NCBI RefSeq assembly: GCF_000003815.2
Contig: NC_049988.1
Location: forward strand, 487,679 to 551,678
Length of the DNA stretch: 64,000 nucleotides
DNA from: Branchiostoma floridae
Taxonomy: Eukaryota; Chordata; Leptocardii; Amphioxiformes; Branchiostomatidae
Direction: 5' to 3'
Shown here: positions 45,421 through 56,410 of the stretch, piece by piece
Position numbering within the stretch: position 1 is the first letter of the stretch
How the letters are laid out: each line of letters begins with the position of its first letter
Made by a program: the position numbers and the translations under genes
The notes under the pieces: generated by a model
Databases searched by the model: none
Told to the model about the DNA's origin: nothing
The model's input: only the letters and a program-made list of their open reading frames with translations

Positions 45421-46646
45421 TTAGGCCATACCAATTTAATTTGTTGGTTCTCGGATTTTTTCATGAAAAATATGAAGCGACAGGGCGAAAAAAAAAAAAA
45501 AAAAAAAAACTTCTCTGATGGCAAAGCCATTGCTGAATCTGGCCATGGGGGCTCTCGTATCATACTCACTGAGACACTAACGGTACAGTAAGTGCTACCG
45601 GTACATACATTGCTATTTTCGTATGTTATTTTCACGATAATTGATTTTATTGATTTCTTTCAGTTTACCGAATTGTACTAAAACATTAGAATTATGGTTA
45701 TTGATAAAAGGTGACATTGTAATTATGAATTTTATATGTACCATCCTGGTTTGATTCAATTGGAAACAACAGTCTGAAAATGCAGTCTTCATTTTTGTCT
45801 TTTATTCATGGAGGTCAAAAACAAAGTGTCCATCTTACAGTAACTGAAACTTATCAACAAACCCCAAGGGGAACTCAAAATAATTTAATATTTACTCTGC
45901 TTGACAAGAATTCCCAGTCTTACTGCAACTCTGTGCTACCTACTTTGTCAAAATTCTACTCTTTAAAAGTCAAAAACCCCTGTGAACTTACTACTAATTA
46001 CTAGTACTTTGGGTGTATATGAACAAGCCCCAATTTGGCCAAGGGAACTCATATTTTTCTGTTGGCTAAATACTTCGAAATAATTTTTGGTTTGTCCATC
46101 AAATATCAAGGAAATTATATTTCATCAAACCCACCTGCACATCGTTTGGGCCCTCGATGCATATCTGTTAATTATGTGACAGAAGAAGAAGAAGACATGT
46201 TTTCATAAATAAATTTTGTCTGTTGGCCAAGAAGTTTCTTCTGACTTCTGTCCCCGGTTAAAAACTGTACACACCACAAAAAATGTGGCTTTCCTGGATC
46301 CACAGACATGGTATTTTCTTCTCCTGCTACTGCACTACCTTCTACTACACTTCTTCAAGCTCCAATTCTACTCTATTTGTACTCAAAATTATCCGACTCC
46401 GGTACTCCTTCCCCTTCTATTTTTCTGGTGGCGCCATTTTGATTTTAAGAATGATGCTTCTGATTGGCTAATCTCCGTCACATGATCACCTAGGTCACAA
46501 CTTCAAAGAGAGACACCTATCGACTTATTGAAAAACTGCAGCCTTCAGATAGCCTGGGGAGAAATGTTTTTTTTTTTTTCTTTTGGTTTTGCGATTTTTT
46601 GAAGCGGCGATTCCGAGAACCAACGAATTAAATTGGTGTGGCCTTA
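45421..46646. mobile_element. 1.2-kb TIR element (GGTTCTCGG ends)
   Basis: The left end TTAGGCCATACCAATTTAAT plus TTGTTGGTTCTCGG is matched in inverse at the right end (46607-46646, CCGAGAACCAACGAATTAAA, TTGGTGTGGCCTTAA), about 35 bp with a few mismatches. Both ends lead inward into GAAGCG(A/G)C and A- or T-rich tracts. The interior has no transposase. A segment at 5672-5722 in repeat copy A shows the same end motif (TTGTTGGTCCTGGGATC, ATGAAGCGACAG). Confidence 0.75.
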
Positions 46647-46857
46647 ATTTCATTATCATTTTCTGGAGAGTTCAAATTCAGGATATGTGATAAAGTAGGT
46701 CCTTTATGAAAGCTGTTTCTGGATTTTAACTGAATGAAACAAAAATTTGCATGTGTAACATTTGTTATTTTTTATATGGCATATTTGAGGTACCAAATTA
46801 TAGACTTGCTGAATTAAGGAATGCTTGTCTCATATGATTTGCTTGTGGGTTACTGAC

Positions 46858-46951
46858 CTTACAAAAGGGATGCCCTGTCCCAGCACCTTGAGGAGCTTAA
46901 AAGGACTTGGACTGGCTTTTTAATTTCCACCTGCAGTCTCACCCTCTATGT
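46858..46951 (-). pseudogene. Decayed exon resembling the RSK kinase P-loop
   Basis: Between a TTACAG acceptor (46953) and a GTCAGT donor (46857) the minus strand reads KASPSPFKLLKVLGQG, close to the N-terminal kinase start of p90 RSK (KADPSxFELLKVLGQG). An in-frame TAA stands where RSK has Glu just before KA. After GQG the frame slips: the shifted frame ends H-P-F-C-K at the donor, where SFGK would be expected. No other kinase exon was found nearby. A dead exon copy is most likely; assembly error is possible. Confidence 0.5.
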
Positions 46952-47267
46952 CTGTAACAAACAACATACCAAGCAAATACATTACAACAACACATAAGAA
47001 GTTGCAGTTTTTGTGCTCCTAACAACCGACAAGGAATACAAACAAGAAAAACATGTTCTTCTATACACAACAAGAGTCTGTAGCACACAATCCTCCATGA
47101 AGTATACTTGTCTTATAGTGTTTGCTGTAGATGTGGCTGAGGTGTTTGCCAAATGTCAGACCAATCCATCAAAAGGATCTTGACTTTATATATAGGTGCG
47201 AAGACTAAACAGCCCAAAAGTTCATATATTATATATACATGAAATATCCAGAGTGTTTGAAGGGAGT

Positions 47268-47284
47268 GTGGGGGGGGGGGGGGG
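47268..47284 (+). repeat. Poly-G tract
   Basis: An unbroken run of about 14 G within GTGTGG...GGTTGTG. Confidence 0.9.
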
Positions 47285-47457
47285 TTGTGATGGCTGGGTT
47301 TTGGGGTGTGACATGGATAATATTAAAATCAACATCACAGAAAGTCCAGGTCCAAAGATACAACACAAAACGTGTTGTTTCACCACCAAGTTCAACAAAC
47401 AGGCAACCCAAAATCAAACACCCACCTACCAAAAACTATCACAATCCCTCCAGCAAC

Positions 47458-48205
47458 TCATCTGCTTGGAGATTACCTCCTAACATCTGTTTGGACATTA
47501 CCTCCTAACACCTGCTTGGACGTTATGTGCACATTACCTCTTAACATCTGCTTGGAAATTACCTCCTCACATCTGCTCGGACATTATGTGCACATTACCT
47601 CCAAACATCTGCTTGGAAATAACCTCCTAGCATCTGTTTGGATATTACCTCCTAACATCTGCTCGGACATTATGTGCACATTACCTCCAAACATCTGCTT
47701 TGAGATTACCTCCTAACATCTGTTTGGACATTACCTCCTAACATCTGCTCGGACATTATGTGGACATTACCTCTTAACATCTGCTTGAAGATTACCTCCT
47801 AACATCTGTTTGGACATTACCTCCTAACATCTGCTCGGACATTATGTGGACATTACCTCTTAACATCTGCTTGAAGATTACCTCCTAACATCTGTTTGGA
47901 CATTACCTCCTCACATCTGCTCAGAAGTTATGTGCACATAACCTCCAAACATCTGCTTGGAGATTACCTCCTAACATCTGCTCAGACAGTATGTGCACAT
48001 TACATCCTAACATCTGCTTGGAAATTACCTCCTTACATCTGCTCAGAAGTTATGTGCACATAACCTCCAAACATCTGCTTGAGATTACCTCCTAACATCT
48101 GGTCGGACGTTATGTGCACATTACCTCCTAACATCTGCTTGGAGATTACCTGCTCACATCTGCTTGGAGACTACCTCACATCTTCTTGGAGATTACCTCC
48201 TCTAT
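47458..48205 (+). repeat. ATTACCTCCTAACATCTGCTTGG minisatellite
   Basis: About 25 units based on TTACCTCCTAACATCTG plus CTTGGAGA, GTTTGGACA or CTCGGACATTATGTGCACA. The longer combination recurs about every 90-110 bp, for example 47740-47850 and 47822-47932. No unbroken reading frame. Confidence 0.92.
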
Positions 48206-48724
48206 CTGAGCTGACCCAATCACAACTCTGAGCTGGCACATATGACCAGGGTACTAATAATTGATACGTCCCTGGTGCCCTGTGGCCTTCAGCTGCACAA
48301 TTCAATGTACTACGTTAGCAATGCCTCAGAGTCAAACTAATATAATGAGACACAATGGCATCACACAATATCCTCATTAATTACACTTTAAATTAATTTA
48401 ATTTCCCTTTATTTTCCATAATTTCTATTTCACTGTGTACATCTTTGTCTAAGCTACCTACACAACAAAAATTATGACAAGACATTATCCCTTTCTTGAG
48501 TTATACTCCTCGCAAGTTCTTGACAAAAATTGCCCCTTGCAATTCTAAAACTAGACGCTAAGAGGCCAAAACTGATGTAACTTCTTCCAAAGCACAAGAA
48601 TTATGGAAATTTGCATCATCAACTACTAGTAGGAAACTCTATAATTTCAGTGTTTTCCAATTACAAGACTTCAAGCTATGTATCTATTCTAAGGCAGGTG
48701 CAACAAAACAGAAAGTTATAAAAA

Positions 48725-48757
48725 CTAGAAAGGTGACATTTGCAAGCAAATATATAA
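48725..48757 (-). mobile_element. Helentron-like 3' terminus, isolated fragment
   Basis: On the minus strand: ATTTGCTTGCAAAT hairpin, GTCACCTTTCTAG, then T. This matches the 3' ends of copies A-C (ATTTGC...GCAAATGTCGGCCTTTCTAG then T). No matching 5' end was found nearby. Confidence 0.5.
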
Positions 48758-48759
48758 TG

Positions 48760-49580
48760 TCTACCTTCACAGATCCACATGGCCTAACAGTGACTACAGT
48801 TATGTTTATTCTTACTCCAACACATTAATGTTTAGTGACCTGACCCCTAAACTCCAGCTCTGTGCTAAGCTATGTTAAACTTAAAGCCATTTGCTACATT
48901 ACTAGTATGTAACCGAACAGCACAGGGTGTCTGCTTCTTTGGTGACCATAGTGACAGTCATCTGGTCCAGGTCATTGACCTTACTCGTTTGTAGAATAGG
49001 AAACAGAGCAAAAACAGTATGTTTACCTTCCATGAAGATAAACATAATAATAAGACCTGCAAACAAGTACTTGATGCAAAAATATATATATAAATGCATG
49101 ATGTGTGATGTATATGTAAATTAGTTAAATGTGAATGTCACCATGCATGAAGTTTGTAAATGTTAACGGGAGGGGGCCATACTTCGACAGCCGTTCTAAG
49201 TGGATGCGCATGGCTTTTGTCAATGTACATTTTACAGTGAACTCATCAAAAACAAGTTAAGATCTTGTATGCATCCATATAACTGTTATTGAAGCTGTAC
49301 AGATATATATTTAATTTAACGGTAGCGTTCCGCACTGTACTTTGACAGCGCACGAAACTTACGGCAGGTTTTCGGCTTGCGTCCTAGTAGAACGTTCCAA
49401 CACAAAAAAGGGGTCCAAACTCCGACATAGTAACAACCAGACCATCGCCGTGCATTTTTAAACAACTTATGCAAATAGAAGAGCACTTAAAGTCTTCATT
49501 ATAATTTTTTTGTACCAAATATGGGCCATATTTTGTATTACGCGACTTATTCAAATACGGTGTGTTAAAACGTTTACCTC
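48760..49580. other. Intergenic, nothing firmly supported
   Basis: Short open frames occur but none with a recognisable domain or credible splice sites. Confidence 0.4.
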
Positions 49581-49582
49581 TC

Positions 49583-49715
49583 ACGGTGAGACCAACTTGC
49601 CGCAAAACGGCGGCACACTGTTTACATAGATTGTGATGGCATTTTCGCTTTTCGGCTTCCTTGATTGCCTTTTCATCCTGTCTTTTGGCTGCAGCAATGG
49701 CTACAGGATTTTTTT
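49583..49715 (-). CDS. Possible coding exon, unknown protein
   Basis: The minus strand reads PVAIAAAKRQDEKAIKEAEK, then RKCHHNLCKQCAAVLRQVGL and TVRG, open over about 43 codons, ending at a possible GTAAAC donor. The charged helix followed by CHHNLCKQC looks protein-like. There is no ATG, a TAA lies just upstream in frame, and no neighbouring exon was found. It may be an internal exon or chance. Confidence 0.3.
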
Positions 49716-49919
49716 AGTCGGTAGGGATCGATTTTTCTTGAATGTTTGTCGCTCTACGGACGGGTTGACTGAGTTCAACGTGTTGAGCATCGCTCGGCCG
49801 CCGGCGTGCGTGATAGTAAAATGGCAGGGCCCCTACTGGGTGAACGTTGTGGCATCATTTTAGCTCCTTTTATCCAACCCAGTTAAAGGCAAAACAGAAC
49901 ACAGGTATTATTTTTCGGA

Positions 49920-50401
49920 NNNNNNNNNNNNNNNNNNNNNNNNNNNNNNNNNNNNNNNNNNNNNNNNNNNNNNNNNNNNNNNNNNNNNNNNNNNNNNNNN
50001 NNNNNNNNNNNNNNNNNNNNNNNNNNNNNNNNNNNNNNNNNNNNNNNNNNNNNNNNNNNNNNNNNNNNNNNNNNNNNNNNNNNNNNNNNNNNNNNNNNNN
50101 NNNNNNNNNNNNNNNNNNNNNNNNNNNNNNNNNNNNNNNNNNNNNNNNNNNNNNNNNNNNNNNNNNNNNNNNNNNNNNNNNNNNNNNNNNNNNNNNNNNN
50201 NNNNNNNNNNNNNNNNNNNNNNNNNNNNNNNNNNNNNNNNNNNNNNNNNNNNNNNNNNNNNNNNNNNNNNNNNNNNNNNNNNNNNNNNNNNNNNNNNNNN
50301 NNNNNNNNNNNNNNNNNNNNNNNNNNNNNNNNNNNNNNNNNNNNNNNNNNNNNNNNNNNNNNNNNNNNNNNNNNNNNNNNNNNNNNNNNNNNNNNNNNNN
50401 N
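49920..50401. other. Assembly gap (482 N)
   Basis: The largest gap in the window. Confidence 0.99.
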
Positions 50402-51577
50402 AGATGGATGAATAGCAGCACATTTTCCGGCCATACAGAAAGGAACCAGAAAGCTCAGCCTTTCCGTTCTGAGAATAGTTAACTTTATAGTAAGTTGTTG
50501 AATTTGTGGAAGATCAAATGAAAGAAATGTGAAGTGACTGAGCGCATGCATCAAAACAATGACATTTTATAGCAAGCCACATAGCACACAGTTCAGCTCG
50601 TACTACAAGAGCAAATCAATCTTCATTGATCAATGAACCCTTGCTATAACGTATTTTGGGCAAAGTGTACAGTTTGTTTGGCAGTGAAACCGAATGGAGT
50701 TCCCTAAAATGGGCGCCAAATCTGACACCCGTGCAAGTCAAATCTGACACCCTTATTGTCAGACGACAGCAGATGAAACGATGTCAGTCGTTTTGCGTCT
50801 TTTTTTAGGATAAGTCTACACGATATCTCCTAAATATTTCAGACATCTATTCCTTCATCTGTTACGTATTTTTCCCGTTAATGACAGTCACAGACAATGT
50901 AGAAATTTCCCCAAATACTCACCAAAGCCACACGTTTGCATCGAGCGGTTACTGGACCACCGCCATTTTGAATCTGTCTTTCAGTCTCTACTTCTGACCA
51001 ATGAGGTCTAAGTATTTGCACAAAAGCAGAAAATATGGAAATTAGTTACTCTCCAAGCAGAGGTTGAATCGCGCAGATATAGTAGAAGTCGGAAATATTA
51101 CACGGAGAGAAGTTATTCGATGATTGTTTGTCTGTTTGCTCAAACAACAAATGATAGGGGTTCTGGAGGCACTTTTTTGTGTGTGTGAACAATACATAGT
51201 CATGTTTTCTTCAATTAATACTAATTGGGGTTTTGGGGTCTGCCTAAACACGGGTTTTTGGGGTCTGCCTAAACACGGGTTTTGGATACACATGTTTTTG
51301 TGAGCATTATTACATACGTTTCAATATGATAGGGGTTTTGGAAACTCTTTTGTTAACAATATTTTCACAAATGATAGGGGTTTCTAAAACGCTGTTGGGA
51401 ATTAAAGTCAGGCTTTTCATTAACGTCATACTATTTATTATTTGAATCCTCCGACGACCATGTTGGTGGGTAATTGAATTAAGCAGTAGCATCCTCGTAT
51501 TTTTTACAGACGTACGCTGTAATCCAACATGGCGCAAATGACGTCAAATGAAAAGCCTGTATATTTGACTTTGCTTA

Positions 51578-51776
51578 ATGCATTTAAGTTCAAGGGGATT
51601 CAACTTCGCGGTAGCGGGAAAAATGACTTTTCGCGGTGGTTTTAAGTTCGCGGTAGCACCATGCACTGTAGGCTCTTACTGCCATGGAAAAATGTTCGCG
51701 GTGGTCTTAAATTCGCGGTGAAGGGGACACCGCGAAACACGCGAACTTAAACCACCGTGAAATTTCCTGCATTTAC
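51578..51776. mobile_element. TTCGCGGT-type MITE, copy 2
   Basis: TGCATTTAAGTTC at the left and CCTGCATTTAC at the right are inverted ends. In between are repeated GTTCGCGGT(G/A)G and the inverse CGCGAACTTAAACCACCG. It aligns with 61600-61810 but has worse ends. Confidence 0.75.
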
Positions 51777-52041
51777 ATTTTACTTTGTTGTTGTTGTTTT
51801 CAAGGCATACCTTTAGGAACAGTATTGTTTCAAAGATCGCATTGTTTTTTCAAAGACCACATTTTTATGCATTGTTCTAAAACAGATTTTATTTTGAAAA
51901 GATTCTAATAGAAATCTGTATTCATTAACAGATGTATTTAAAGTTATATGTTTATCATAAAGATATGTGTTTTAAAGTTATAAAGTGATGTATGTAAACA
52001 ATATATATTGTATCTATGGCACTATCTCTTCTAGGCTTGTT

Positions 52042-52141
52042 NNNNNNNNNNNNNNNNNNNNNNNNNNNNNNNNNNNNNNNNNNNNNNNNNNNNNNNNNNN
52101 NNNNNNNNNNNNNNNNNNNNNNNNNNNNNNNNNNNNNNNNN
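52042..52141. other. Assembly gap (100 N)
   Basis: A run of exactly 100 N next to a TG/CG repeat. Confidence 0.99.
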
Positions 52142-52229
52142 GTGTATGCGCGTGCGTGCATGCGTGCGTGTGTGTGTGTGTGTGTGTGCGTGCGCGCGCG
52201 CGCTTGTGTGTGCGTGTGTGCGTGTGCGT

Positions 52230-52261
<32 letters not shown>
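52142..52261 (+). repeat. Alternating (TG)n/(CG)n microsatellite
   Basis: About 120 bases of strictly alternating purine-pyrimidine (GTGTGCGTGCGCGCGCGC...), prone to left-handed DNA. Confidence 0.95.
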
Positions 52262-52289
52262 AGAAGACCAGTATAACTCGAGAACGTTT

Positions 52290-52500
52290 TAATGGATTGT
52301 ATTGATATTTTGTATGTGCGTAGGTATTGATAAGACCTGGAAACGTTTACATTTTGACTCCAGCTGTTTTTGAATCTGCCGTTTTCATCCGAACATTAGG
52401 AATGGAGTAGAATGTTTCACTGGGTATAGCTGTGACCCTAGTACGTTTGTAGCGCATGTGAAAACTGGTGATTGTCTGCAGTGTTTATGCCTTTTATGTT
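52290..52500 (+). repeat. Dispersed repeat adjoining microsatellite, copy 1
   Basis: GTTTTCATCCGAACATTAG, TTTCACTGGGTA and GGTGATTGTCTGCA recur in order at 54835-54965. Both copies lie within a few hundred bases of a TG/CA microsatellite. Confidence 0.6.
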
Positions 52501-52864
52501 GTACCAACCTCATTGTTAGGGATTGACACATCCTCTATCGGTACTTTGGCAAAGCCTGGTAGATCATACCGTAAAGGGCCCCTTCTCATTAGAGCAAGAA
52601 TGAGCCGGAATACCATCAGAATGAAAATACCTTTCTATTTCTGGCAATTCCGGGCAATTCGTAGTGTATTCCAGAAATTCGCACTGCATTCCACCTATTT
52701 GTGCCCGTTCTTTTGGGTGGCCCGAAAGTTTTTGACATCGATGTTAAAAACTTTCGAGGTGCATTCGAAGTGGAGAAATACCGAATGGCATTCAAAATGG
52801 ATTCTAATTGTATTTTAACTATTCTAACTGCAGTATGAACACATTCTACGGCATTCAGACGAAA

Positions 52865-53300
52865 CATTCCCATCTGTCCGTCCCTGGTACTGAACACTGT
52901 TTAAACACAAACACACCTGGCTGGCCATGAACACCATCAATTCCCAAACACACCTGTACCTGGTGCTGAACACAACCAACACAAAGTAAACAAACCTGTC
53001 CTTGGTACTGAACACCACACACAGGCAAGCACACCTGACCACTGACCACCGTTCACGAAAAAACACACCTTCCCTCGGTGCTGAACACCATCCACACACA
53101 AACACACGTGACAATGGTGCTGACCACCATCCACACGAAGTAGACACACCTGTCCCTGGTGCAGAACACCATCCACACACATGTGAACACACCTGACCCT
53201 GGTGCAGAACACCATCCACACACATGTAAACACAATAGTCCTGCTTGCTGTACACCATTCACAACCACACAGGCATCCACACAATTCCCTGATCCTGAAC
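52865..53300 (+). repeat. GGTGCTGAACACC minisatellite, array 2
   Basis: Nine or so units homologous to those at 33110-33425, in the same order for the first six, then extra units carrying CACCATCCACACACATGT. Confidence 0.88.
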
Positions 53301-54834
53301 AAGATTGAAACAGTACGATGATGAAAATGACACGTTTACATTCAATATAATTCATGATACATTATACAAAAACCTTACAGAATACGAAACTAGCAGAAAA
53401 ATGTTAACATCGAGGATCTCCTAATACATAATACCGTAAGCACATTGGGTAACTCCTCCGCAACAAAATGCAGTTAACCATATTTCATATATACTTTATA
53501 CGAATATTGATTTACACCCATAGAGCATCTCAAGATCGACGAACTGCTGTTATATATAGACAAGGTGGTAGCTTCTTTCTTTTACACTGTAGTACAATAC
53601 ATCACATACTACCATACGTCTAATGTGCAATCCAAACCATTTTCTGCACTCACGAGCTTTTACTTGATGTAAACAAATCTAGTACCCCGATATGTATTAT
53701 TTATAATACACATAAACCTATTGAACACTAATAAACTCTTGCTCGATATACAAGAGGCAGTAACTTCGTTGCTCCACAATATGATACATTACTTCTTCCA
53801 CATACATGTACGTATAATGTACTATCGAAATAAAAGATTGCCTACTTATTACTTTGTTTGAAAAAGACTAGTATTTTTTGTTCCATAAAAGTGATATAGT
53901 ACATATAGTAAAGTGATATAGTACTTATAGTAACCCTCTACGTATAATGTATTATCTCTACATTACATGTCAACGTTCACTACTTGTTGCTCAAAAATGA
54001 TAAACATTTCTTGCCCCACAATGTAGCCAACTGCATTGTATACCCCCTATGTACAATGTACAATCACTATAAACATTCTAACCAATGACGATCACTAACA
54101 CACACATTGGCGACCTGCTACTTGATATAAAACAAAGTAGTAACTTTGTCAGTGTCATACATGTACACCACATCACATATAATGCGCAATCCCTATATAA
54201 CATTAGACCATTACCAACCAAGATGACAATCTGTTACATCACATTTATGATCTAGTCGTGGCTACATCTGATTCATTTACTTCGACCTGCACATGTTCTT
54301 GTGTATCTGATTTAGACTTCCTATATCAGTAATGCACATACTGGGCCCTGCTTGCAGTATGGCTACAGTACAATACAATGTTCCTTTAACCTTACTTCCA
54401 ATCATTTGACTACCAACTCCATCCATCTATGAACTACATGAACTATGAACTTCTGACGTCTCATCATACATGTCAAATCACTCACAAACATATTTCTTAC
54501 ATCAGCATGACGTAACCGTCGCTATCCTGCCAACATAAACTATAATATAAGCCAACGTCCTACTTTACAAATACAAAACATTAAGTCTAACGTTCACCAG
54601 ATTAAACAAACTGTACTTCTTGCAAATTTCTTCAATCGCATCTGAAACTTTAACTTTCTTAGTTAGTACTAAGTATACTTGTACCAGCTTTTCTTCAACA
54701 CAGCTTAGTGTTGACTCTGCAGAAAGGTTGTTTTCGCCGAGTTAGTTAAAGGGTTAAGTTGGATAAGGCACGGACTGTATACTAACATCTTATCATGATT
54801 GCATTTGCACAAACAATGCGTGTTGGATACTGTC
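53301..54834. other. Intergenic, nothing supported
   Basis: AT-rich, with many ATAATGTAC-like words but no clear periodic array or ORF. Confidence 0.45.
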
Positions 54835-54965
54835 CGTTTTGAATTTGATGTTTTCATCCAAACGTTAGAAGTGAAGTTGAATGTGTTTTACTGGGTAAAG
54901 TTGTGAGCCTGGAATTTTTGTTGTGCGTATCAGACCGGTGATTGTCTGCACTTTGTTTAAGCCTG
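54835..54965 (+). repeat. Dispersed repeat adjoining microsatellite, copy 2
   Basis: Diverged copy of 52350-52500: GATGTTTTCATCCAAACGTTAG, TTTTACTGGGTAAAG, GGTGATTGTCTGCAC. Confidence 0.6.
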
Positions 54966-55057
54966 ACTACCGAGTGAGTCGGCCAAACACCACATCATCA
55001 TAGCGCGCCCCTTTCAAATGTTTTTTACATTATGCTGAATAACAAAACCAAAACACA

Positions 55058-55071
55058 GGCAAATACACACA

Positions 55072-55143
<72 letters not shown>

Positions 55144-55151
55144 CACAGACA

Positions 55152-55188
<37 letters not shown>

Positions 55189-55437
55189 TCACTCACATAC
55201 GCACACACAGTGACACACACACGAGCGCGCGTGCACGCAGACACAGTCACGCACGCGCGCCCACACACACATACACACACACACACACACTCTCTCTCTC
55301 TCTCACACACACACTCACTCACACAGAGACGCACAAACATACACACACTCACACACATTCAATCAATAACTCTCTTTCACACACACACATACACACATAA
55401 AAGCACAGACGTACATACACATACACATACACATACA
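55058..55437 (+). repeat. (CA)n-rich microsatellite with (TC)n
   Basis: About 380 bases of CA repeat with interruptions (ACACGCACAGACA, CGCGCG, (TC)n at 55291-55304). ORFs read from it are Thr/His or Cys/Val strings and are not genes. Confidence 0.95.
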
Positions 55438-55579
55438 TTGTAAAGTCATCATGACAACATTTCGGCAATATAGAGATAACGGAGGAGAAATTTCATATCA
55501 GTACGTACCCATCTTTCCAGAGATGATGATATATGTGGCACTTTAATATCATGGCCATACGCAGCGTCTGATTATATAA

Positions 55580-56410
55580 TTACAGAACTAAGATACTGTG
55601 TGCCGTGGAAAGATAGTTAAAGTTTTTGTTCGTTCTGGTTACCACCAACTGTCCATCCGGTCCTACAGCAATGCCCAACGGAGATTTAACCTTAACGACT
55701 GTACGGACAAATTTCCCACGGCTTGTGAACATGTCTACCCTGTTGTTATTGGTATCCGCTATGGTGATGCGACCCAAACTGTCTGTGCAGATACCACCTG
55801 GAAGAAACGTTTCAAAATTTGATAGCGGACGCCCATTGTGGCTGTACACCTGGACGTTGAATGGATCTGTAGTAATTATTCTACCTTCGCTGTCCGATGT
55901 AACCCATAAGACAAAATCGATAGCTTGGAACTTTCTATCATACGAGGAGTCGTATGATGAGAAGATATAGATATCATTGTCCGCAGCCACAATGACTTTG
56001 TTGTTTGCCGCGTCATAGGCAACGCCTACTGTGCCTGCATGTAGCTTGTTTGCTAGAGAGTATGCGCTTTTGAGTTCTGGTTGTCCTTCTCGATTGTACT
56101 TAACCACAAATCCACGATCACGCTTTGAGACAATGAGGGCACCAACTACCCAAGCGTTTCCATTGGCGTCAATGGCTACATCCATCGGGTTCATTGCTTC
56201 TCCTTGATTCACAGCGGCGACTACAGTTGGGAAGAAGTGCAGAAATGTCCCGTGTATGCTGGCAGACCTGGATTCTTTTGTTTCTAAGATTAGCCACAAA
56301 TATTTCATTGTATTTGGACACGGCGACTCCACGAATAAATATGCTATTGTCTTTTTCTTTCCCACAGAAAGTGATGATCTTCTCCGAGTTCAGGATTCCG
56401 TCACGGCTTT
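55580..56410 (-). CDS. NHL-membrane protein last exon: NHL repeats, +1 frameshift
   Basis: After a TGATTACAG acceptor it reads SRDGILNSEKIITFCGKEKD, FIRGVAVSKYNEIFVANLRN and KRIQV; the frame then slips by one extra base (near 56265) and continues HGTFLHFFPTVV, MNPMDVAIDANGNAWVVG, GGICTDSLGRITIADTNNNR, VDMFTSRGKFVRTVV, SPLGIAVGPDGQLVVT, stop at 55580. GVAVS..EIFV, DVAID..GNAWVVG, GICTD..GRITIADTNNNRV and GIAVGPDGQLVVT are NHL blades, so about four to five blades are present. Confidence 0.8.

Noticed and set aside
50940-50985. Possible first exon: AAAATGGCGG start and GTGAGT donor on the minus strand
   Set aside because: The ATG frame hits TAA after five codons and no matching second exon was found; only a noncoding first exon would be possible, and that is not supportable.
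55014-55443. ORFs of Thr/His or Cys/Val repeats
   Set aside because: Translations of the CA microsatellite.
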